DNA of 64,000 nucleotides from Desmodus rotundus (GCF_022682495.2 NC_071392.1:140130818-140194817); one strand, 5' to 3'. Counted from the first letter of the stretch, positions 36,390-48,260 are shown. Notes: generated from the letters alone by a model not told the origin. A program made the numbers and translations.

Positions 36390-36660
36390 CATTGAGATTA
36401 CTGTGTAGATAATCTTGTGGAGACTCTGAAGCCCAGAGATGGGAAGTAACTTGTCAAAGGCCAATAGTAAATTGGTGGCAAACCTAGAGCAAGAACCCAG
36501 GGCCTCTGCCTCCCAGCTCAGCTGCCAGACTCTTGTGCTAAATGCTTCGTATGGGTTACTTCATTTCATACTTTTCTTGTCTCCGTTTCACAGATGAGGA
36601 AACCAAGGCAAACCGAGTTTAAGTGACTTGTCCTAAGTCTCAGGCCTGTGTGTAGAGGAG
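36390..36660 (-). repeat. Two adjacent MIR remnants
   Basis: The first shows gaagcccagagatgggaagt and aacttgtcaaaggccaatag. The second shows tgtgctaaatgcttcgtatg, gtttcacagatgaggaaacc and taagtgacttgtcctaagtc. The boundary is near 36540. Confidence 0.75.
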
Positions 36661-37428
36661 CTGGGAGGTCTGGCCATGCTTTCCACCACCCTCTGTACTG
36701 CCTTGTCTCCATGGAGATGAGGCAGCAGGCTGTGTTCTTCCACCCACCTGGGGCTGGGAAAAGGTTGTTCAGGCTCTGGGGGATGCTGGGGGGTTCTGCC
36801 AAGCCATCTTCCCTCCCCCTTGGAGATATTCAGGGAGACCTAGCTCCTCCTCCACTCGTGGCTGTGGAAAAGCTACCTTTCTTTCCCTGCAGGCCACTTG
36901 TTGTTGGGGGCTTGGGGTATCTGGAAGACACTGCGGGAGCCTCTGGGGTGGGGATGAGGGTGTGGATCTGGGTTGTCAGATGAGCCCTGCCCTTGGCCAT
37001 GACTGTCTAGCTGAGGCAGAGGAATTCATGCCCACAATGAGAGCTGACAGTTGTCACTGGGCCAAGGACATGGCCCCCAACCCTCAGCCCTGTGGGAGAA
37101 AAGGCGGTCAGAGAGTCAGGGAACCACCCACTTCTCTTCCCACACTCCCCGCACTGTGGTGACCATAATAGGAGGGTGACGGTTTTGGAGCAGGGCTCAC
37201 AGGTTCATGTACACCTCACATGTGTACTCACACCCTCATAAACATGCATGGAAACACACATGGTACAGACACACCACGTTGTTATGCAAACACATGTGTA
37301 CACTCACCTCTGCATATGTGTGCATGCCCTCAGACACCCAGACATCATGCATGGGTGTACATCCACACACACCCTCCCACAGTGCGCCCTGACCCACGCC
37401 TGCCTAACTTTCACACGTATCAGATTTG

Positions 37429-37644
37429 CATACACAGCTGTAGCCCCACATACATACATATAATTTGCACACACAGCAGTAGTCCCACATACATACATAT
37501 AATTTGCGCACACAGTTGTAGCCCCACATACATACATATTATTTGCATACACAGCTGTAGTCCCGTGTACATACATATAATTTGCATGCACAGCTGTAGT
37601 CCCACATACATACATATAATTTGCATACACAGCTGTAGTCCCAC
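37429..37644. repeat. 39-bp minisatellite, five full copies plus a partial sixth
   Basis: Units start at 37429, 37468, 37507, 37546, 37585 and 37624, an exact 39-base period. The unit has a catacacagctgtag-type first half and a catacatacatataatttg second half. Copies differ at a few positions, including cgtgta for cacata in the fourth. Because 39 is 13 codons, several frames stay open through it; these are not genes. CA-rich simple sequence lies just upstream (37200-37390). Confidence 0.95.
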
Positions 37645-37894
37645 TGAAACGTACAAGCACACAGCCTCCCTCCCTTAGACACAGGTTAAAAGCATGCTCT
37701 TCTCTCCATTTTCTCTTGCTCACATACCTACACTTGGAAATCTCTCTTGCTTATGCACACACTTTCTTTTACAGGCATATCCCCTCTTGCACGCCCACTG
37801 TGACACACCTACGTTCAGACCGAACCACTTTCCGTCCTCCTTCCTTTTCCCATCTCTTTCTCTTTCATACCCACCCACACAGTAATCCTGGCCT

Positions 37895-37925
37895 TCTCTC
37901 TTCTCTCTCTCTCTCTCTCACCCAC
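37895..37925. repeat. (CT)n microsatellite
   Basis: An almost pure CT tract inside a longer pyrimidine-rich stretch (37690-37940). Confidence 0.85.
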
Positions 37926-39029
37926 ACAGTTCGTTTCCTGGTTTCCCACCCGCTGGCCTACAGCCATTTTCTTAGCACATTCACTCACAGGGCAGGCAAT
38001 ACCCACCCTGATGCCAATCCCCAGGACCTCTCTGTGCCTCCCACCCCCAACCAGGGCAGCCCCCGCACAAGAGTATCCGCAGTGTCAGAGGGTTCTCTGT
38101 GACCCATGAGGCAGAGCAGTCAGGGAGGGTTTGTCCCCTCTGTCACCTGATGTCCTGCACTCTGAGCCTGCCTACCGGGGTGTCCCCAAAGCCCTCTAGG
38201 TTTGGGTTCACATCAGCACATTTCTGACTTCCTTTAGCAGAAATCTAAACACAGAAAGAACCTTGGCATACAAGACAGATGAAAGTGGACCCACCCTGGT
38301 TGAAAGGGTGGGGTACTTGGAACCCAGGGAAACTTTGGTGAAAACCCAGGCCAGCATTTTTTCCAAGTGTGGTTTTGTTTCAAAATTGTTGGGAGTGTGA
38401 AGGGTGCTTGTTATCAGTCCTGTTTTCAAGCCCACCAAGTCTCCCCAACACTGGGAGGGGGCACCAGAAAGTGGGAACCTGGACTTTGAACAGCATCCCC
38501 CGTGGCCTGCTGCCTGCATGCGGCTCTGCTGAGCTCTCAGTCTGAATGGGGTTTAGTGCAGTGAAAAGGTGGGGAACTGCAGGCCAGGAGACACCCAGCA
38601 CCACTGCCCATGTTGCTGCTGGCCTACCAGTCAGTCAGGGCATGGCCCCAAGGCTGCCGGGAGGTGATAACCTAACTTTGTCTCCATCTGCCTAAGTGCT
38701 ACCAAGGTCCACAGTTATTCTAGTTACTGGGGCCGGAGAGGGTACTGCCCCTGGGGCTGGGGAAGTGGGAGGCGGTGCCAGTTATGGGGGAAGAATCACA
38801 AAGACAGATTTTAAAGGGCCGGGGGAGGGTGGTAGTGAGGGGTAGAGAAAAGCGGTGGAGAAGAGATAGATGAGACACGAAGAAACTGAGTGAAATAGAA
38901 AGCAGAAGCGTTTAGGGAACGACCTAGGGATGTAAAAATGAGGAGGAAACAGAGAGGCAGACAATCAGGCAGCAGAGGGTGAGGCAAAGGGGGAGGAGAG
39001 AGGGAGAAAGAGGGGTCCCTCCGGGAGAC

Positions 39030-39420
39030 CGGAGACCTAACCCGTGGGGGGCGGGGCGGGGCGGGGCGGCGGTGGGGAGTCGCACCTCCGAGGGCTGGGC
39101 GGGGCGGGGGCGAAGGGCGGCGCTAGGGCCCGGAGGAGCAGCCGGCAGGAGCGCTGCTGGTCGCCCGCCCAACCCTCCCGGCTCCCGGTCCCCGAGCAGC
39201 CCGCTAAGCAGTGGAGGTGGCTGCGGCGGCGCGGGGCGGGGTGCCGGGTGCGGGCGGGAGCGGCGGGGGTCTCGGGGCGGGGCGCCCTGACAGACGCGGC
39301 CAGGTGCGCAAAGGTGGCGGCGCCGGTGAGCTCGGGGACCGCGCGCGAAGGCTGGAGGTGAGTGAGGGGCGCTGGCCGGCTGGGGTGCCGGCGGCGATCG
39401 CACCTCGCCCCTTCCCACCT
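39030..39420 (+). promoter_or_regulatory. SYNPO: CpG island with GC boxes: internal SYNPO promoter and probable noncoding first exon
   Basis: A dense CpG and GC-rich block stands out from its surroundings. Tandem ggggcgg GC boxes (Sp1-type) lie at about 39046-39070 and more follow. A strong donor, ggag|gtgagtgag, has its GT at 39358, with weaker donors ccag|gtgcgc (about 39302) and gccg|gtgagc (about 39325). No ATG occurs between about 39085 and 39357, as expected for a noncoding exon. TATA-less GC-box promoters suit a broadly or neuronally expressed transcript. Spliced to 59559, the exon would give the short form from Met247. The link to that isoform is inference from human and mouse gene structure. 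CpGs continue at lower density to about 39960. Confidence 0.65.
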
Positions 39421-39449
39421 GTGCTGTTCCCGGCACCGCCTGGTTGGAG

Positions 39450-39545
39450 GTGGCCCCTCTGGGCTCCAGTCCCCACATGCAGGGTGACCTTGGCCAAGTT
39501 ACTTCTACACTCTGGGCCTCAGTTTCCTCATCTGTACTGTGAGGT
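39450..39545 (+). repeat. MIR SINE fragment at the edge of the CpG island
   Basis: gggtgaccttggccaagtta, cttctacactctgggcctca and gtttcctcatctgtactgtg. It marks where the unmethylated-looking promoter DNA gives way to ordinary intron. Confidence 0.7.
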
Positions 39546-41734
39546 GGAGGGCGGGCCGGAGAAATCTCGAGGGTCGGAAGCAGCTCAGGGCCGGGTTGTC
39601 TCCCTGATGACGGGAAACTACTCCCCGGGGCTGCGTGGGCGCTCCAGAGCCCCAACCCGCAAGCGGATCCGGGACCGGGGCAGCCCCGGGCTCAGGGGTG
39701 GGCAGCAGCCGGTGGTCTGCGGCCCCTGGTCCGCTCTGGGAACGAATGGGCCAGCTGGACCCAGGAAAACGGCGGGTTGGACTCTGCCCGGGGTTGACCA
39801 ACATGGGCGCCCGTGGGGCAGCGGGACGGCATGTGCTGGGCCCGCGGCCCCCCTTCCCGCGGGCGGGGCGACCAGCGCGGGGTTCAGGTTGTGCAGAGGA
39901 GGCACGCAGGACGTGGAACCGTCTGACCGCGGGACCACTGGCCCGCCTGGGGAAATCGAGGCCTTTTGTGAGCTTCTAGGGGAGAAGGGGAACTGTCCTA
40001 AGAGCTTCACATCTAATTCTCACATCGCTACTCTTTCCCATTTGCCAGGTGAGCACGGAGGTGACATGAGTGGAGGGTGGGGCTCCTTCTAACCACCACA
40101 CAGTGAAATCAGGGACTCCCTTCAGGGTCTCATCAAGACCCCCCTGCCCCCGACCCTGTTCCATGTCTGGGTTGTCTACAAGGGAGGAGAGCAAGCAGGA
40201 AAGCAGCACCTGCCCCACTCCCCACCCTATCCAGAGTGGCAGGTGGCACTGGAATAAACCAATTTGCTGTGTGATCTTGGAGCAAGGCCCCTTCCCTCTC
40301 TGGCTCCCAGTGAGAGGGTGGGAAAGGGGCCCCCAAAGAGGTCAAGTGCATTGGAGACAGCAGCACTTGTGGTGGATGTAGGAGTGGTCCGAGCGTGGCC
40401 GCCGGTCACGTTGCAAGGTGTAGAATGAGATGGGATGCTGATCGGAGGGACTAGGGTATGCTGGAGTAAGGGGCCGGACCTGCTGGTGCCAGCCTACCCG
40501 CTGCCAGCCCCAGGCCTGGCCCCCATCTTGTGTTGGGGCAGAGCCACAAACAAACCGATGGCCTCCTCTCCCCACTACTTGCCATACACCTCGGGCAGTG
40601 GAATGGGACCCCTCCAGGGAGCTGAAAATGCCCTGCTCTTGCAGGCAGTCCCCTGCCTCTAGTCTTCTAGTGAGATCTTGGGTTCGTTCCTCCTCTGGTC
40701 GTCAGTTTCCCCATAGTACGACAAGAGAGATGGCTGAGGATCACGCTAGTGTGATGCTCAGAGAACTTCCCCAAAGCACAGTGTTTGCTGTTGTGCCACC
40801 CTGGGCTCCCCGCCGCTTCTTTGCAGGCCATGAGCCAGCTGCCCCCTTCCCCCGACCTCCCAGACTAGTACCTAAAAGCAGCTGTGGTTGGAATCAGCAT
40901 TTACATAGTTAGTACAGGCCTTCAACTCTGCCCTCCTTGTCAGCTTGTTTTCCCCTAAGGTAAAATAAAAAAAGAAAAAGTAAAAGACCCTGTGGCAGTC
41001 AGGGCCTGGTTCCCAACTGATCCCTAGCCCCTTCAGTCAGCATTGTTCCTAATGTCCCCCGTTTCGGAGCTGGGGAGACTGAGGCAGGAGAGGAGAGGAG
41101 ATTTGCACAGGGTGATTCTGTGAGTAGAAAGGGGTAGAGCTGTCTTTCTTGGGACAGCTGTTTCTTGATAAGTGGGAGGGGGTACATATAGCAGAGGAGC
41201 CTTCTCCCCATCTCCTCTTCACCCCCACCCCCATCGTACCTGCTCCATGGCTGACATTCATCCAGCACTGGGAAGTGGGCTGGGCAGGGGTCAGCACCTT
41301 CCCTCTGCCTGCCAAGGGCTGTCAGCCCACGAGGCTGAACACACCTCCAGGCCTAGGGGCCTGGCCTGGGAGGCACCTGTCCCTTCAGAGCAGCTCCCAA
41401 GCTCCAGACATGAGCTCATCGGAGCTGCTGATGCCAGGAAGGGAGGGACTGAGGGGGAAGCAGGCAGGGCTGTCCAGATTGGGGCACTGTAGGCCCCTGG
41501 GGAAGTGAGGGGGGGGTGCTGTTGTGGAAGATTGCAGTCTCTGGCCCCCACAGTTGTGTGGCAGCAGGGAACACGATAAGCCAGCAGAGGGTCGGCTAGG
41601 AGGGGGATGGAGACCCAGGTGCTTGGCCAACCTCTGCCACTTGCCTGCTATGTGACCTTGGGTGAATCCCTTGCTCTCTACGGACCTCAGTGTCCCTTGC
41701 TAGCAATGAGGTGGAGTGGGTCTTTAGGCACTGG

Positions 41735-42045
41735 GTACAGTCAGGTCCCTGCCCTCAAGGAGTTGCATTTTAATCGAGGAGATAGTCAAGAAAAAGGGAA
41801 GCAAAGAAATCAACAAGGTAATTTCAGATAGATAAAGTGACATGAGAAGCAGTGAGCCGCGCTGCTGAGATGGAGGGGCCCACGCTGTGCTGGCAGTTGG
41901 GGACGGGCTCTCTTTGGAGGTGGCACTGGAGCAGAGGCCTGGGTGTTATTTGAAGGTGTGGTCATGGCCGGCTCTTGGAGGAGGCACGACCAGAACTTAG
42001 GTGTAGAAGAATGGGAGGGTTTGGTTGAGAGGAAGGTGTTTCAGA
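41735..42045 (-). repeat. L2 fragment
   Basis: Antisense L2 order: ggtccctgccctcaaggagt, gtgacatgagaagcagtgag, tggcactggagcagaggcct and gggtgttatttgaaggtgt, ending agaggaaggtgtttcag. Confidence 0.7.
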
Positions 42046-42559
42046 GGGTGGTAAAAGGTCTAAACTAGGAGCTGGGGCTGTGGCATGGGGAGGGCATTGG
42101 CTGTGGTTGTGATAATGCCTTCATCCCCTAGTGCTTCAGACTGCAGACCCAAAGGAGCCTTGGGCCCGTGACCAGGTCAGACGGCTGGCCGGGCTGGCTG
42201 AGTTAGTCCAGTGTGTATGTGAGCTCAGAGTTCTTTTTGAACTGTCCCTGGACCCTGGGGCTCAGTCACCACCCAGCGCGGCCAGAGGAAGAGTCGCTGC
42301 GGGGACAGCCTCCCGGCCCTGTAATTCCAGAGGCTTACAAAAGCCCTCTCTCTCCAGCATGAAATCTTTACCAACTGGCCACTGCCTGAAATTCCACCAT
42401 CCTAGCTTCATCTTTTCCATTTGGTGAGGCAGTACTGTATAGTACTGTGTGACCCTACGCTACCCTGCCCTGGCTTCCATGGCTGCTACAGACGGACCAA
42501 ACTCTGTCTGTTCCTGTGCTCCCTGCTTCCTGCTCGGCTGATACACAGATTCTGTGGCT

Positions 42560-42740
42560 GGAGCCCTGGGCTCTCCTCCTGGCTCTCTGGGAGACCGTGA
42601 GCAGGTTATATAACCTCTCCAGGCTTCTGTTTCTCGTCTATAAGATAGAAACGACAGTAGACCTTATCCTGTACTATTGTTCTGAAAATTAAATGAGATA
42701 ATAAATGCTTAAAAAACCCTATAGCACTAAATAGTATTAT
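42560..42740 (+). repeat. MIR SINE
   Basis: gtgagcaggttatataacct, ctccaggcttctgtttctcg and tctataagatagaaacgaca, then aaattaaatgagataataaa. Confidence 0.75.
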
Positions 42741-43224
42741 CGTGCTTTGATCCCTGTTAAAATAGCAAGCCCTTGAAGAGATAGACGCTCATTCACTCCA
42801 GGCTCAGGTCTCAGGGTAAATTACTTTCTGACGTTGGGCCAGGAACAGGTTTTGAGGGTGGGAGGATGGGCACAGCACAGTGGAAAAGGGCCTGGCCTGT
42901 GCTTCAGGAATAGACACTTGAACTTTCACACTTGAACTTCAAGTCTTAGCTAACTGGCCGGTGGTCTTGCACAAATTATTTGCTTCCTTTGGGATGCAGG
43001 TCTCTGTTCCGAGCTGCTATGAAACAGGCTAAGAAGGATATGGGGGGTCGTGGGGGTGAAAGAGCTCGACAGACTCCGAAAACATGGGGCCAGCAGGAGG
43101 GGCTATCACCACAGGGGCCAGAAAGGGGCAGGATGGATGAGCCCCACTGACAGGAGAGCGGGCTGGCTGGAGACTGGCATTTATCTTCTGGAATAACGTC
43201 TCTTGGAGGCTAAGAGTGTTCAAA

Positions 43225-43465
43225 AGATAAGAGCTGGTATTCTGGGAAAATAGTTAATGTTTATGGTTAGGTACCATGTGCCAGGGGGGGTCAACTTTCT
43301 TTACATGTCAACTACTACGTGAAGTAAGTACTGTTATTATCAGCATTTTATAGATGGGAAACTGAGGCACAGAGAGGTCAAGTGAGCTTCCCAAGGTCAC
43401 ACAGCTGGTAAGTGGCCAGATTCAAATCCAGGCAGACTGGCCCAAAGCCCGTATGCTACTACTGC
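43225..43465 (-). repeat. Well-preserved MIR SINE
   Basis: Complement: ggttaggtaccatgtgccag, agtactgttattatcagcat, tagatgggaaactgaggcac, agagaggtcaagtgagcttc and aaggtcacacagctggtaag. Confidence 0.9.
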
Positions 43466-43713
43466 ACAACATAGTCTCTCCTGCTTTAGACAGAGTGCCA
43501 GAGGCTCAGAGGGGCCAAACCACCTGCTTAAGAGCACACAGCACTCCTCTGGGATCCTCATCCTCTCTGACCCTCAGGTCCTTGAAGGAGAAGCCTCATG
43601 GGGCTGGGCCTGGGGTTCTGAGGTTGACCCTTGAGCCAGTTCAGCCTCTTTTCTTCCCCTTCCCTCCTCCCCTGGGAGTACGACAGGGAGGATTGAGTGT
43701 GCCCTGGGAGCAT

Positions 43714-43787
43714 TATGGGCCTGGGAGGTTCTGCCGGGGCCTGACGAGTGTATGGGCCTGGGAGGTTCTGCTGGGGCCTGACGAGTG
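43714..43787. repeat. 37-bp tandem duplication
   Basis: Two copies (43714-43750 and 43751-43787) differ at one base: tatgggcctgggaggttctg, then c or t before ggggcctgacgagtg. Confidence 0.95.
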
Positions 43788-44699
43788 GGCATCATTAATG
43801 TTATGGGGCTTGAGTGGATCCCAAGAGCCTAAGTTGTTATGAACTCCCATCACTGGACAGATGGGGGAAACTGAGGTCAGAGAGTCCAGGGACTGGCCCA
43901 AGGTCATAAGCAGAAGACGCCCTTTTTCCCCGGGTCTCCTGTCCTGCCCCTGGGCTGCTTAGTACTTGTGGGCACCATGGGGAGTGGGACTTGGGGACCC
44001 AACCATTCATCCCCAAGGTGGCCCTGGTCTCAGCCAAGACACGACTCCTGCTATAGGGCCCTTTGGGAGGGCACTTGGAGTTGGGGGATGGGAAGGGTGC
44101 TGATTAAAAAATAGAACGTCATGTGCATGCGGAGCAAGCGTGCTACCACCCAGCCGGTGCCAGTTGGCTCCCCCATGCCCAGCTGCCAGGTCCCACTCAG
44201 GGCTCCTGCTGGGGGCTCCGCCCACCCTACCCTGGCTCTGGGCCTGAGGCTGAACACTCCCAGCCACGCTCTCCTCTCCCTTCTCCACCCCTGCCCAGCC
44301 TCCAGGCAGATGGTACCCTCACTGAGCCTGGGTGGGCCTGAAGCTCAGCTGTTGGCTTTAAGCTGTGCCAGGGGTGGGGGGGGCATCTGGCATCACCACA
44401 CACTGGCTGTGTGGCCTTGAATGAGACCCTTTCCCTCTCTGAGCCTCAAACAAGGACAGAGTGATGCAACCAGTTAAAGATCCTTACAGCTTTCAGAGGC
44501 TTTCTCAGAGGCCTCTTCTCATGGAGACCTGACCGACAGTGTGGGAGACCCCATTCAGGGAAGCCTTGTGACCAAAAGGCCACTTGGCTGCACACCCAGC
44601 TAATCTGGCAAACCCCAGTCCTGTACAACATCTCCGGGGCAAGTGACGCCAGTGGGAAGCGTGGGGGTGAAGGCTTTGCGGTAGTAGTGTGAGCCGTGT

Positions 44700-44960
44700 T
44701 TTTATTCCTTTATTCCTTCATTCAGTCAGCAAATATTTATAGAGCCCCAGCTGTGGCATGGGGGCAGAGACAGCAGAGAAATGACGACCTAGGCCCCTGC
44801 CCTATGGGGGCTGCTGACCATCCGGCAGGGCAGACTGGTGCTAAAACAAATGACGATGGAATTACAGACCTGATGGGAGTTTGGAGGAGAGGCAGAGGGT
44901 GCTGGGGCACAGGAATGTGACCTCCGAGGGCAGACAGGCGCTCCCTAGGCCTGCAGACAG
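44700..44960 (-). repeat. L2 3' end
   Basis: Antisense L2: tattccttcattcagtcagc, aaatatttatagagccccag and tgcccta-type gccctgccctatgggggctg, then aaaacaaatgacgatggaat. Confidence 0.75.
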
Positions 44961-45814
44961 TTCTGAAGGATGCAAAGTATGGTTGGAAAGGGACGCCAGA
45001 GGGGTGAGGGGAGGAAGGGGTCCAGACAAGAGCTGCAGCCGTGCACAGGCCCTGAGGTGAGAGGTGCGTGGCCCCTGTTGGAGCGCATGAAGGAGGGCCA
45101 GCGTGGCTGGAGGCTGGAGCACCCTGAGGGGAGCTGCGGCACGGGGGAGGGGGCGGTGGGGCATCAGGCAGGACCTGGAGCCTGCGAAGGGGTTTGAGGC
45201 TGGTCCTAGGAGGGAGTAGCCGTTCCTCCTGCTGGTTTGGGAGGCTGGTCTTGCCTCCTTTCTTTCCTTCTTTCCCTCCAATGTCCATCCTGATAGAGCC
45301 GCCAGTGGACCCCTGTGCCCTCCCCACGATGTTTCACTGATGACTGAATGCACAGCGCTCAGGCCATCTTTTCCTCTCCATGATCGTTCATGTTTTAACA
45401 GCCGCCAGTTGCACCCTGCCTTCCTGCGGGGTTTGGGTCCGTCAGTCCTCAAATGCAAGCAGGTGAGGCCATGCTCTTGGGCAGGAGGCTGTAGTCACTC
45501 AGGCTGAGTGCCTCTGTTCAGGTGAATTTTATTTCCTTTTATTCCTTTTGGGAGCCTGTGGACCCAGGAGGTTCAGCTTTTGGCTGAATAAAGACCTGCC
45601 CCTGAACTAACTCCCACTGCCTATAATTGCTGCTTTATGCTGAAGGTGCCTTTTTCCGCTTCAGACACCTTCATTCAACCCCAAAGCCCCCAGGACCAAG
45701 CCCTTGCAGAAATCAGGAAGCCCGTGTTCTGAGTCCAGCTCTGCTATATGCTCTTGGTACATCCCCTTTCCTCTCTGTTTCCTGCCTTGGTTTCTCCAGC
45801 TGTTTTGTAGAGAA

Positions 45815-45995
45815 ATACTCTAGTTTTTCTACACTCAATGTATGGCCCATGGAGGCAATATCGGCATCACCCAGAAGCTTCTTAGAAATGCAGGCTCTCA
45901 GGCCCAGCCCCAGACTTCCTGAGTCAGAATGTGCTGTTTAAGAACACCTGAGTAATTGCTATGGCCATTACAATATGAGAGGCACTGTTCTAGAT
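45815..45995. mobile_element. MER5A-like hAT miniature transposon
   Basis: caatgtatggcccatggagg, ggcatcacccagaagcttct, tagaaatgcaggctctcagg and cccagccccagacttcctga follow the MER5A consensus, ending with a worn 3' side near 45990. Confidence 0.75.
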
Positions 45996-46714
45996 CAGTC
46001 ATTTTTACACTGAGAAAAACTAACATCCAAAGCTATAGAATCTTCCCTCTCCAAAGTTTTACATAGGAAACGCAGAAGGGGGGAAGCACCCACTCTGTAT
46101 TTATTCATCACACGACGAGGGAGCAGGAGGAGGGTGGAGGGGCAGGTTAGAGGACTGCGCTTTGTTAGACTGGGAATCCGAAGGGAGGAGAAGGATAAAG
46201 CAGCTCTGGTGGAGGAAGGGGGCGACCTGGCTTCTCAGGCCTCTCCCTCGCCCTTTGAGAGCTTCTGGCCAGGAGCCTCGCGAGCCTTTCAGCTCTGACC
46301 TCCAGGGTCCTCAGTCTCGTGGGTTTGGAAAGACGTGTTTGGACGGAGGGTGCTTGACGGTCCACAGCCTAGCGACGTCTCGCCCTGCTTGTCCCCATCT
46401 TGAGGTCCTGCTCTCTCGCCTGTGGAATCCCTGAAAGGGTAGCCGGTGCTATTCTTAGCGTGAGAGAGTGGCACGAAGAGAACATGCCACTGCATTATTT
46501 ATGCCTCTGAGTCAACGGGGTTACATTCAGGGCTCCCGGAACATGCCCGTCCCTTCATCCCTGCCTTGGCAGGTAGAGGGCACTTCCCAGGAACCATCAG
46601 CCATCCCTTCTAGCCTGGCCAGTCCCGCTCAGGGCCTCCGGCCCCCCGAACTGGGAAATGGATCGTGAAACCCAACGGCAAGCTAGGGCTAGCAGAGAGC
46701 TACTTTGGTGATGT

Positions 46715-46835
46715 CACTTCCTCATTCGTCAGCATGTTTTTATTGAGCGCGTATTGCACGCAGTAGGTGTGGGGACGCCGACAGCTGAGACAGCATCCCT
46801 GCCTTCCAGGAGCTCACACCTTAGCCTGCGAGCCA
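46715..46835 (-). repeat. L2 3'-end fragment
   Basis: tttttattgagcgcgtattg, cacgcagtaggtgtggggac and ccctgccttccaggagctca follow antisense L2. MIR-like aagaggaaactgagggtcag follows at about 46955. Confidence 0.65.
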
Positions 46836-47234
46836 GTGGTGTTTCATTGTCCCAGGAGGGCACAGGCCAGGCCTGAGGCCAGGTACTTGGCACCTGCGAG
46901 ACCTACTCCCCACAACCACCCATCACGGTGGGAATTTAGGAGACTCTGTTACAGAAGAGGAAACTGAGGGTCAGCCTATACAAGGCTTGCTGAAGGTCGC
47001 CATCGCTAGTGGTTGGCTCAGCTGGGACTTCAACTCAGGTTGGCTCGAACAGAAGGACCATTCCAGATCAAGTGGCACATGGAGTGTTAGGGCCTTGGGA
47101 AGCCCCTGTCCTGCCCAGTGAGGAGACCCTCTCAGGACCGGAAGGACATTAACTGGCTGAGGTTGTCCCATTCTCTGTGAACCTCGAGTTATTGAAGAGG
47201 TCGTGCGTGTCCAGAGTTTTTGTAAACCTGGAGT

Positions 47235-47390
47235 AAAAGGATAGTACACCGTGAGTGAGAAGTCAGAGTCCTGTGACCCGAGTTCTGTGAGCTCCCCTCG
47301 GCCTTTCTTGCTTCAGTTTTCTGGCCTGTCAGATAGCGTGACAATCCCTGCTCTGCTCTGTCTCTGATGGAGGTGATGGTGCTAGGAAAA
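47235..47390 (+). repeat. MIR SINE fragment
   Basis: gaagtcagagtcctgtgacc, ttcttgcttcagttttctgg and cctgtcagatagcgtgacaa, a moderately worn core. Confidence 0.6.
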
Positions 47391-47460
47391 CTGTATAAAA
47401 ATGTGCATATTCCAGGGATGGTATGTAATTAGTATATATATACATTTCTGTATATAAATA

Positions 47461-47659
47461 TACAGGGTCCGGCACCAATAACGCCCCTTCTTCATTACAA
47501 AATCATAAGCATGTAATTCTGTAACATAACAATGGCACACTCAAGCACATCATATGACATTTTAGGTGAAAGTTTCAAATGAAGACTGTAAATTTTTACA
47601 CCCATATTATTACCCTACCAACCACACTCAAGCAGGCCTTACTTCTCCTGGACCCTGTA
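47461..47659. mobile_element. Mariner-type miniature transposon (195 bp) with TA target duplication
   Basis: Ends CAGGGTCC (47463-47470) and GGACCCTG (47650-47657) are perfect 8-base inverted repeats. They extend imperfectly for about 20 more bases and are flanked on each side by TA (47461-47462 and 47658-47659). The interior is A/T-rich with no open frame, so the copy is non-autonomous. TA duplication and CAGGGTCC-type ends fit the Tc1/mariner superfamily. It lies in an A/T-rich stretch (47420-47462). Confidence 0.8.
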
Positions 47660-47744
47660 TTTTCTGAAGTGTATTTTTTGTTAACATAATGCATGTCTTA
47701 CATGTTAATCTGCTTTTAAACAAGTTTATAAAGTCATGGGCTCT

Positions 47745-47865
47745 ACAGTCTTCAGGGAGGCTGTTCACATGTATATTCTGCGGTCCTGGGTCTGGGGCGG
47801 GGCCCAGGAATCTGCATTTTAGACACCCTCCCTGACGGTTCGGAGCACTGCGGGTTTCTGATTGG
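47745..47865. mobile_element. MER5-like fragment
   Basis: ggtcctgggtctggggcggg, then gcccaggaatctgcatttta and a cacctgg-type worn end, matches the central MER5 consensus. Confidence 0.55.
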
Positions 47866-48039
47866 AGCTGGATCAGGGACTGTACTTGCCTGAGGCCTCA
47901 CCGTGAGCTGGAGACTGAAATCCAGGCCTGCAGCTCTCAGCACGCCCTTTCCTCCTACTCTTCAGCTGCCTGGAGCATCCTTCGGGGTTGAAGCCAGGGG
48001 TGGGGATGACTGCAGTGAGCAAGGATGCTGGTAGCAACT

Positions 48040-48260
48040 GATAACATTTACATGCTGTGTTAAACATTCTACATGGCTCATCCGATTAATTGCACTAGTG
48101 GTAGAAAAGGGGACATTCACCACAGGAACACGATCCCCTGGGACAAGGGAGCATCAGGTGGCAGAGTTTAACATACCCCTGGAAAAGAGAAACCATGACT
48201 GAGGCGCAGAGATGCTGGAAAATTGAATTTGAAACCGCACCGTGGGGCACTTAACCATTC
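48040..48260 (-). repeat. MIR SINE
   Basis: Complement, worn: ttacatgctgtgttaaacat, tacatggctcatccgattaa, ggcgcagagatgctgg. Confidence 0.5.

Noticed and set aside
37220..37723. Frames of 139-152 codons with 13-residue repeats
   Set aside because: By-product of the 39-bp minisatellite. It is not a CRISPR array either: the units are contiguous with no spacers and this is mammalian DNA.
38924..39655. 243-codon minus-strand frame over the CpG island
   Set aside because: Same composition effect, with low-complexity Pro/Ala/Arg-rich product and no promoter or splice context.
39211..40092. 293-codon plus-strand frame over the CpG island
   Set aside because: GC-rich DNA lacks stops. The product is Gly/Ala/Arg/Pro-rich with no recognisable similarity, and it runs across a MIR element and the strong donor.
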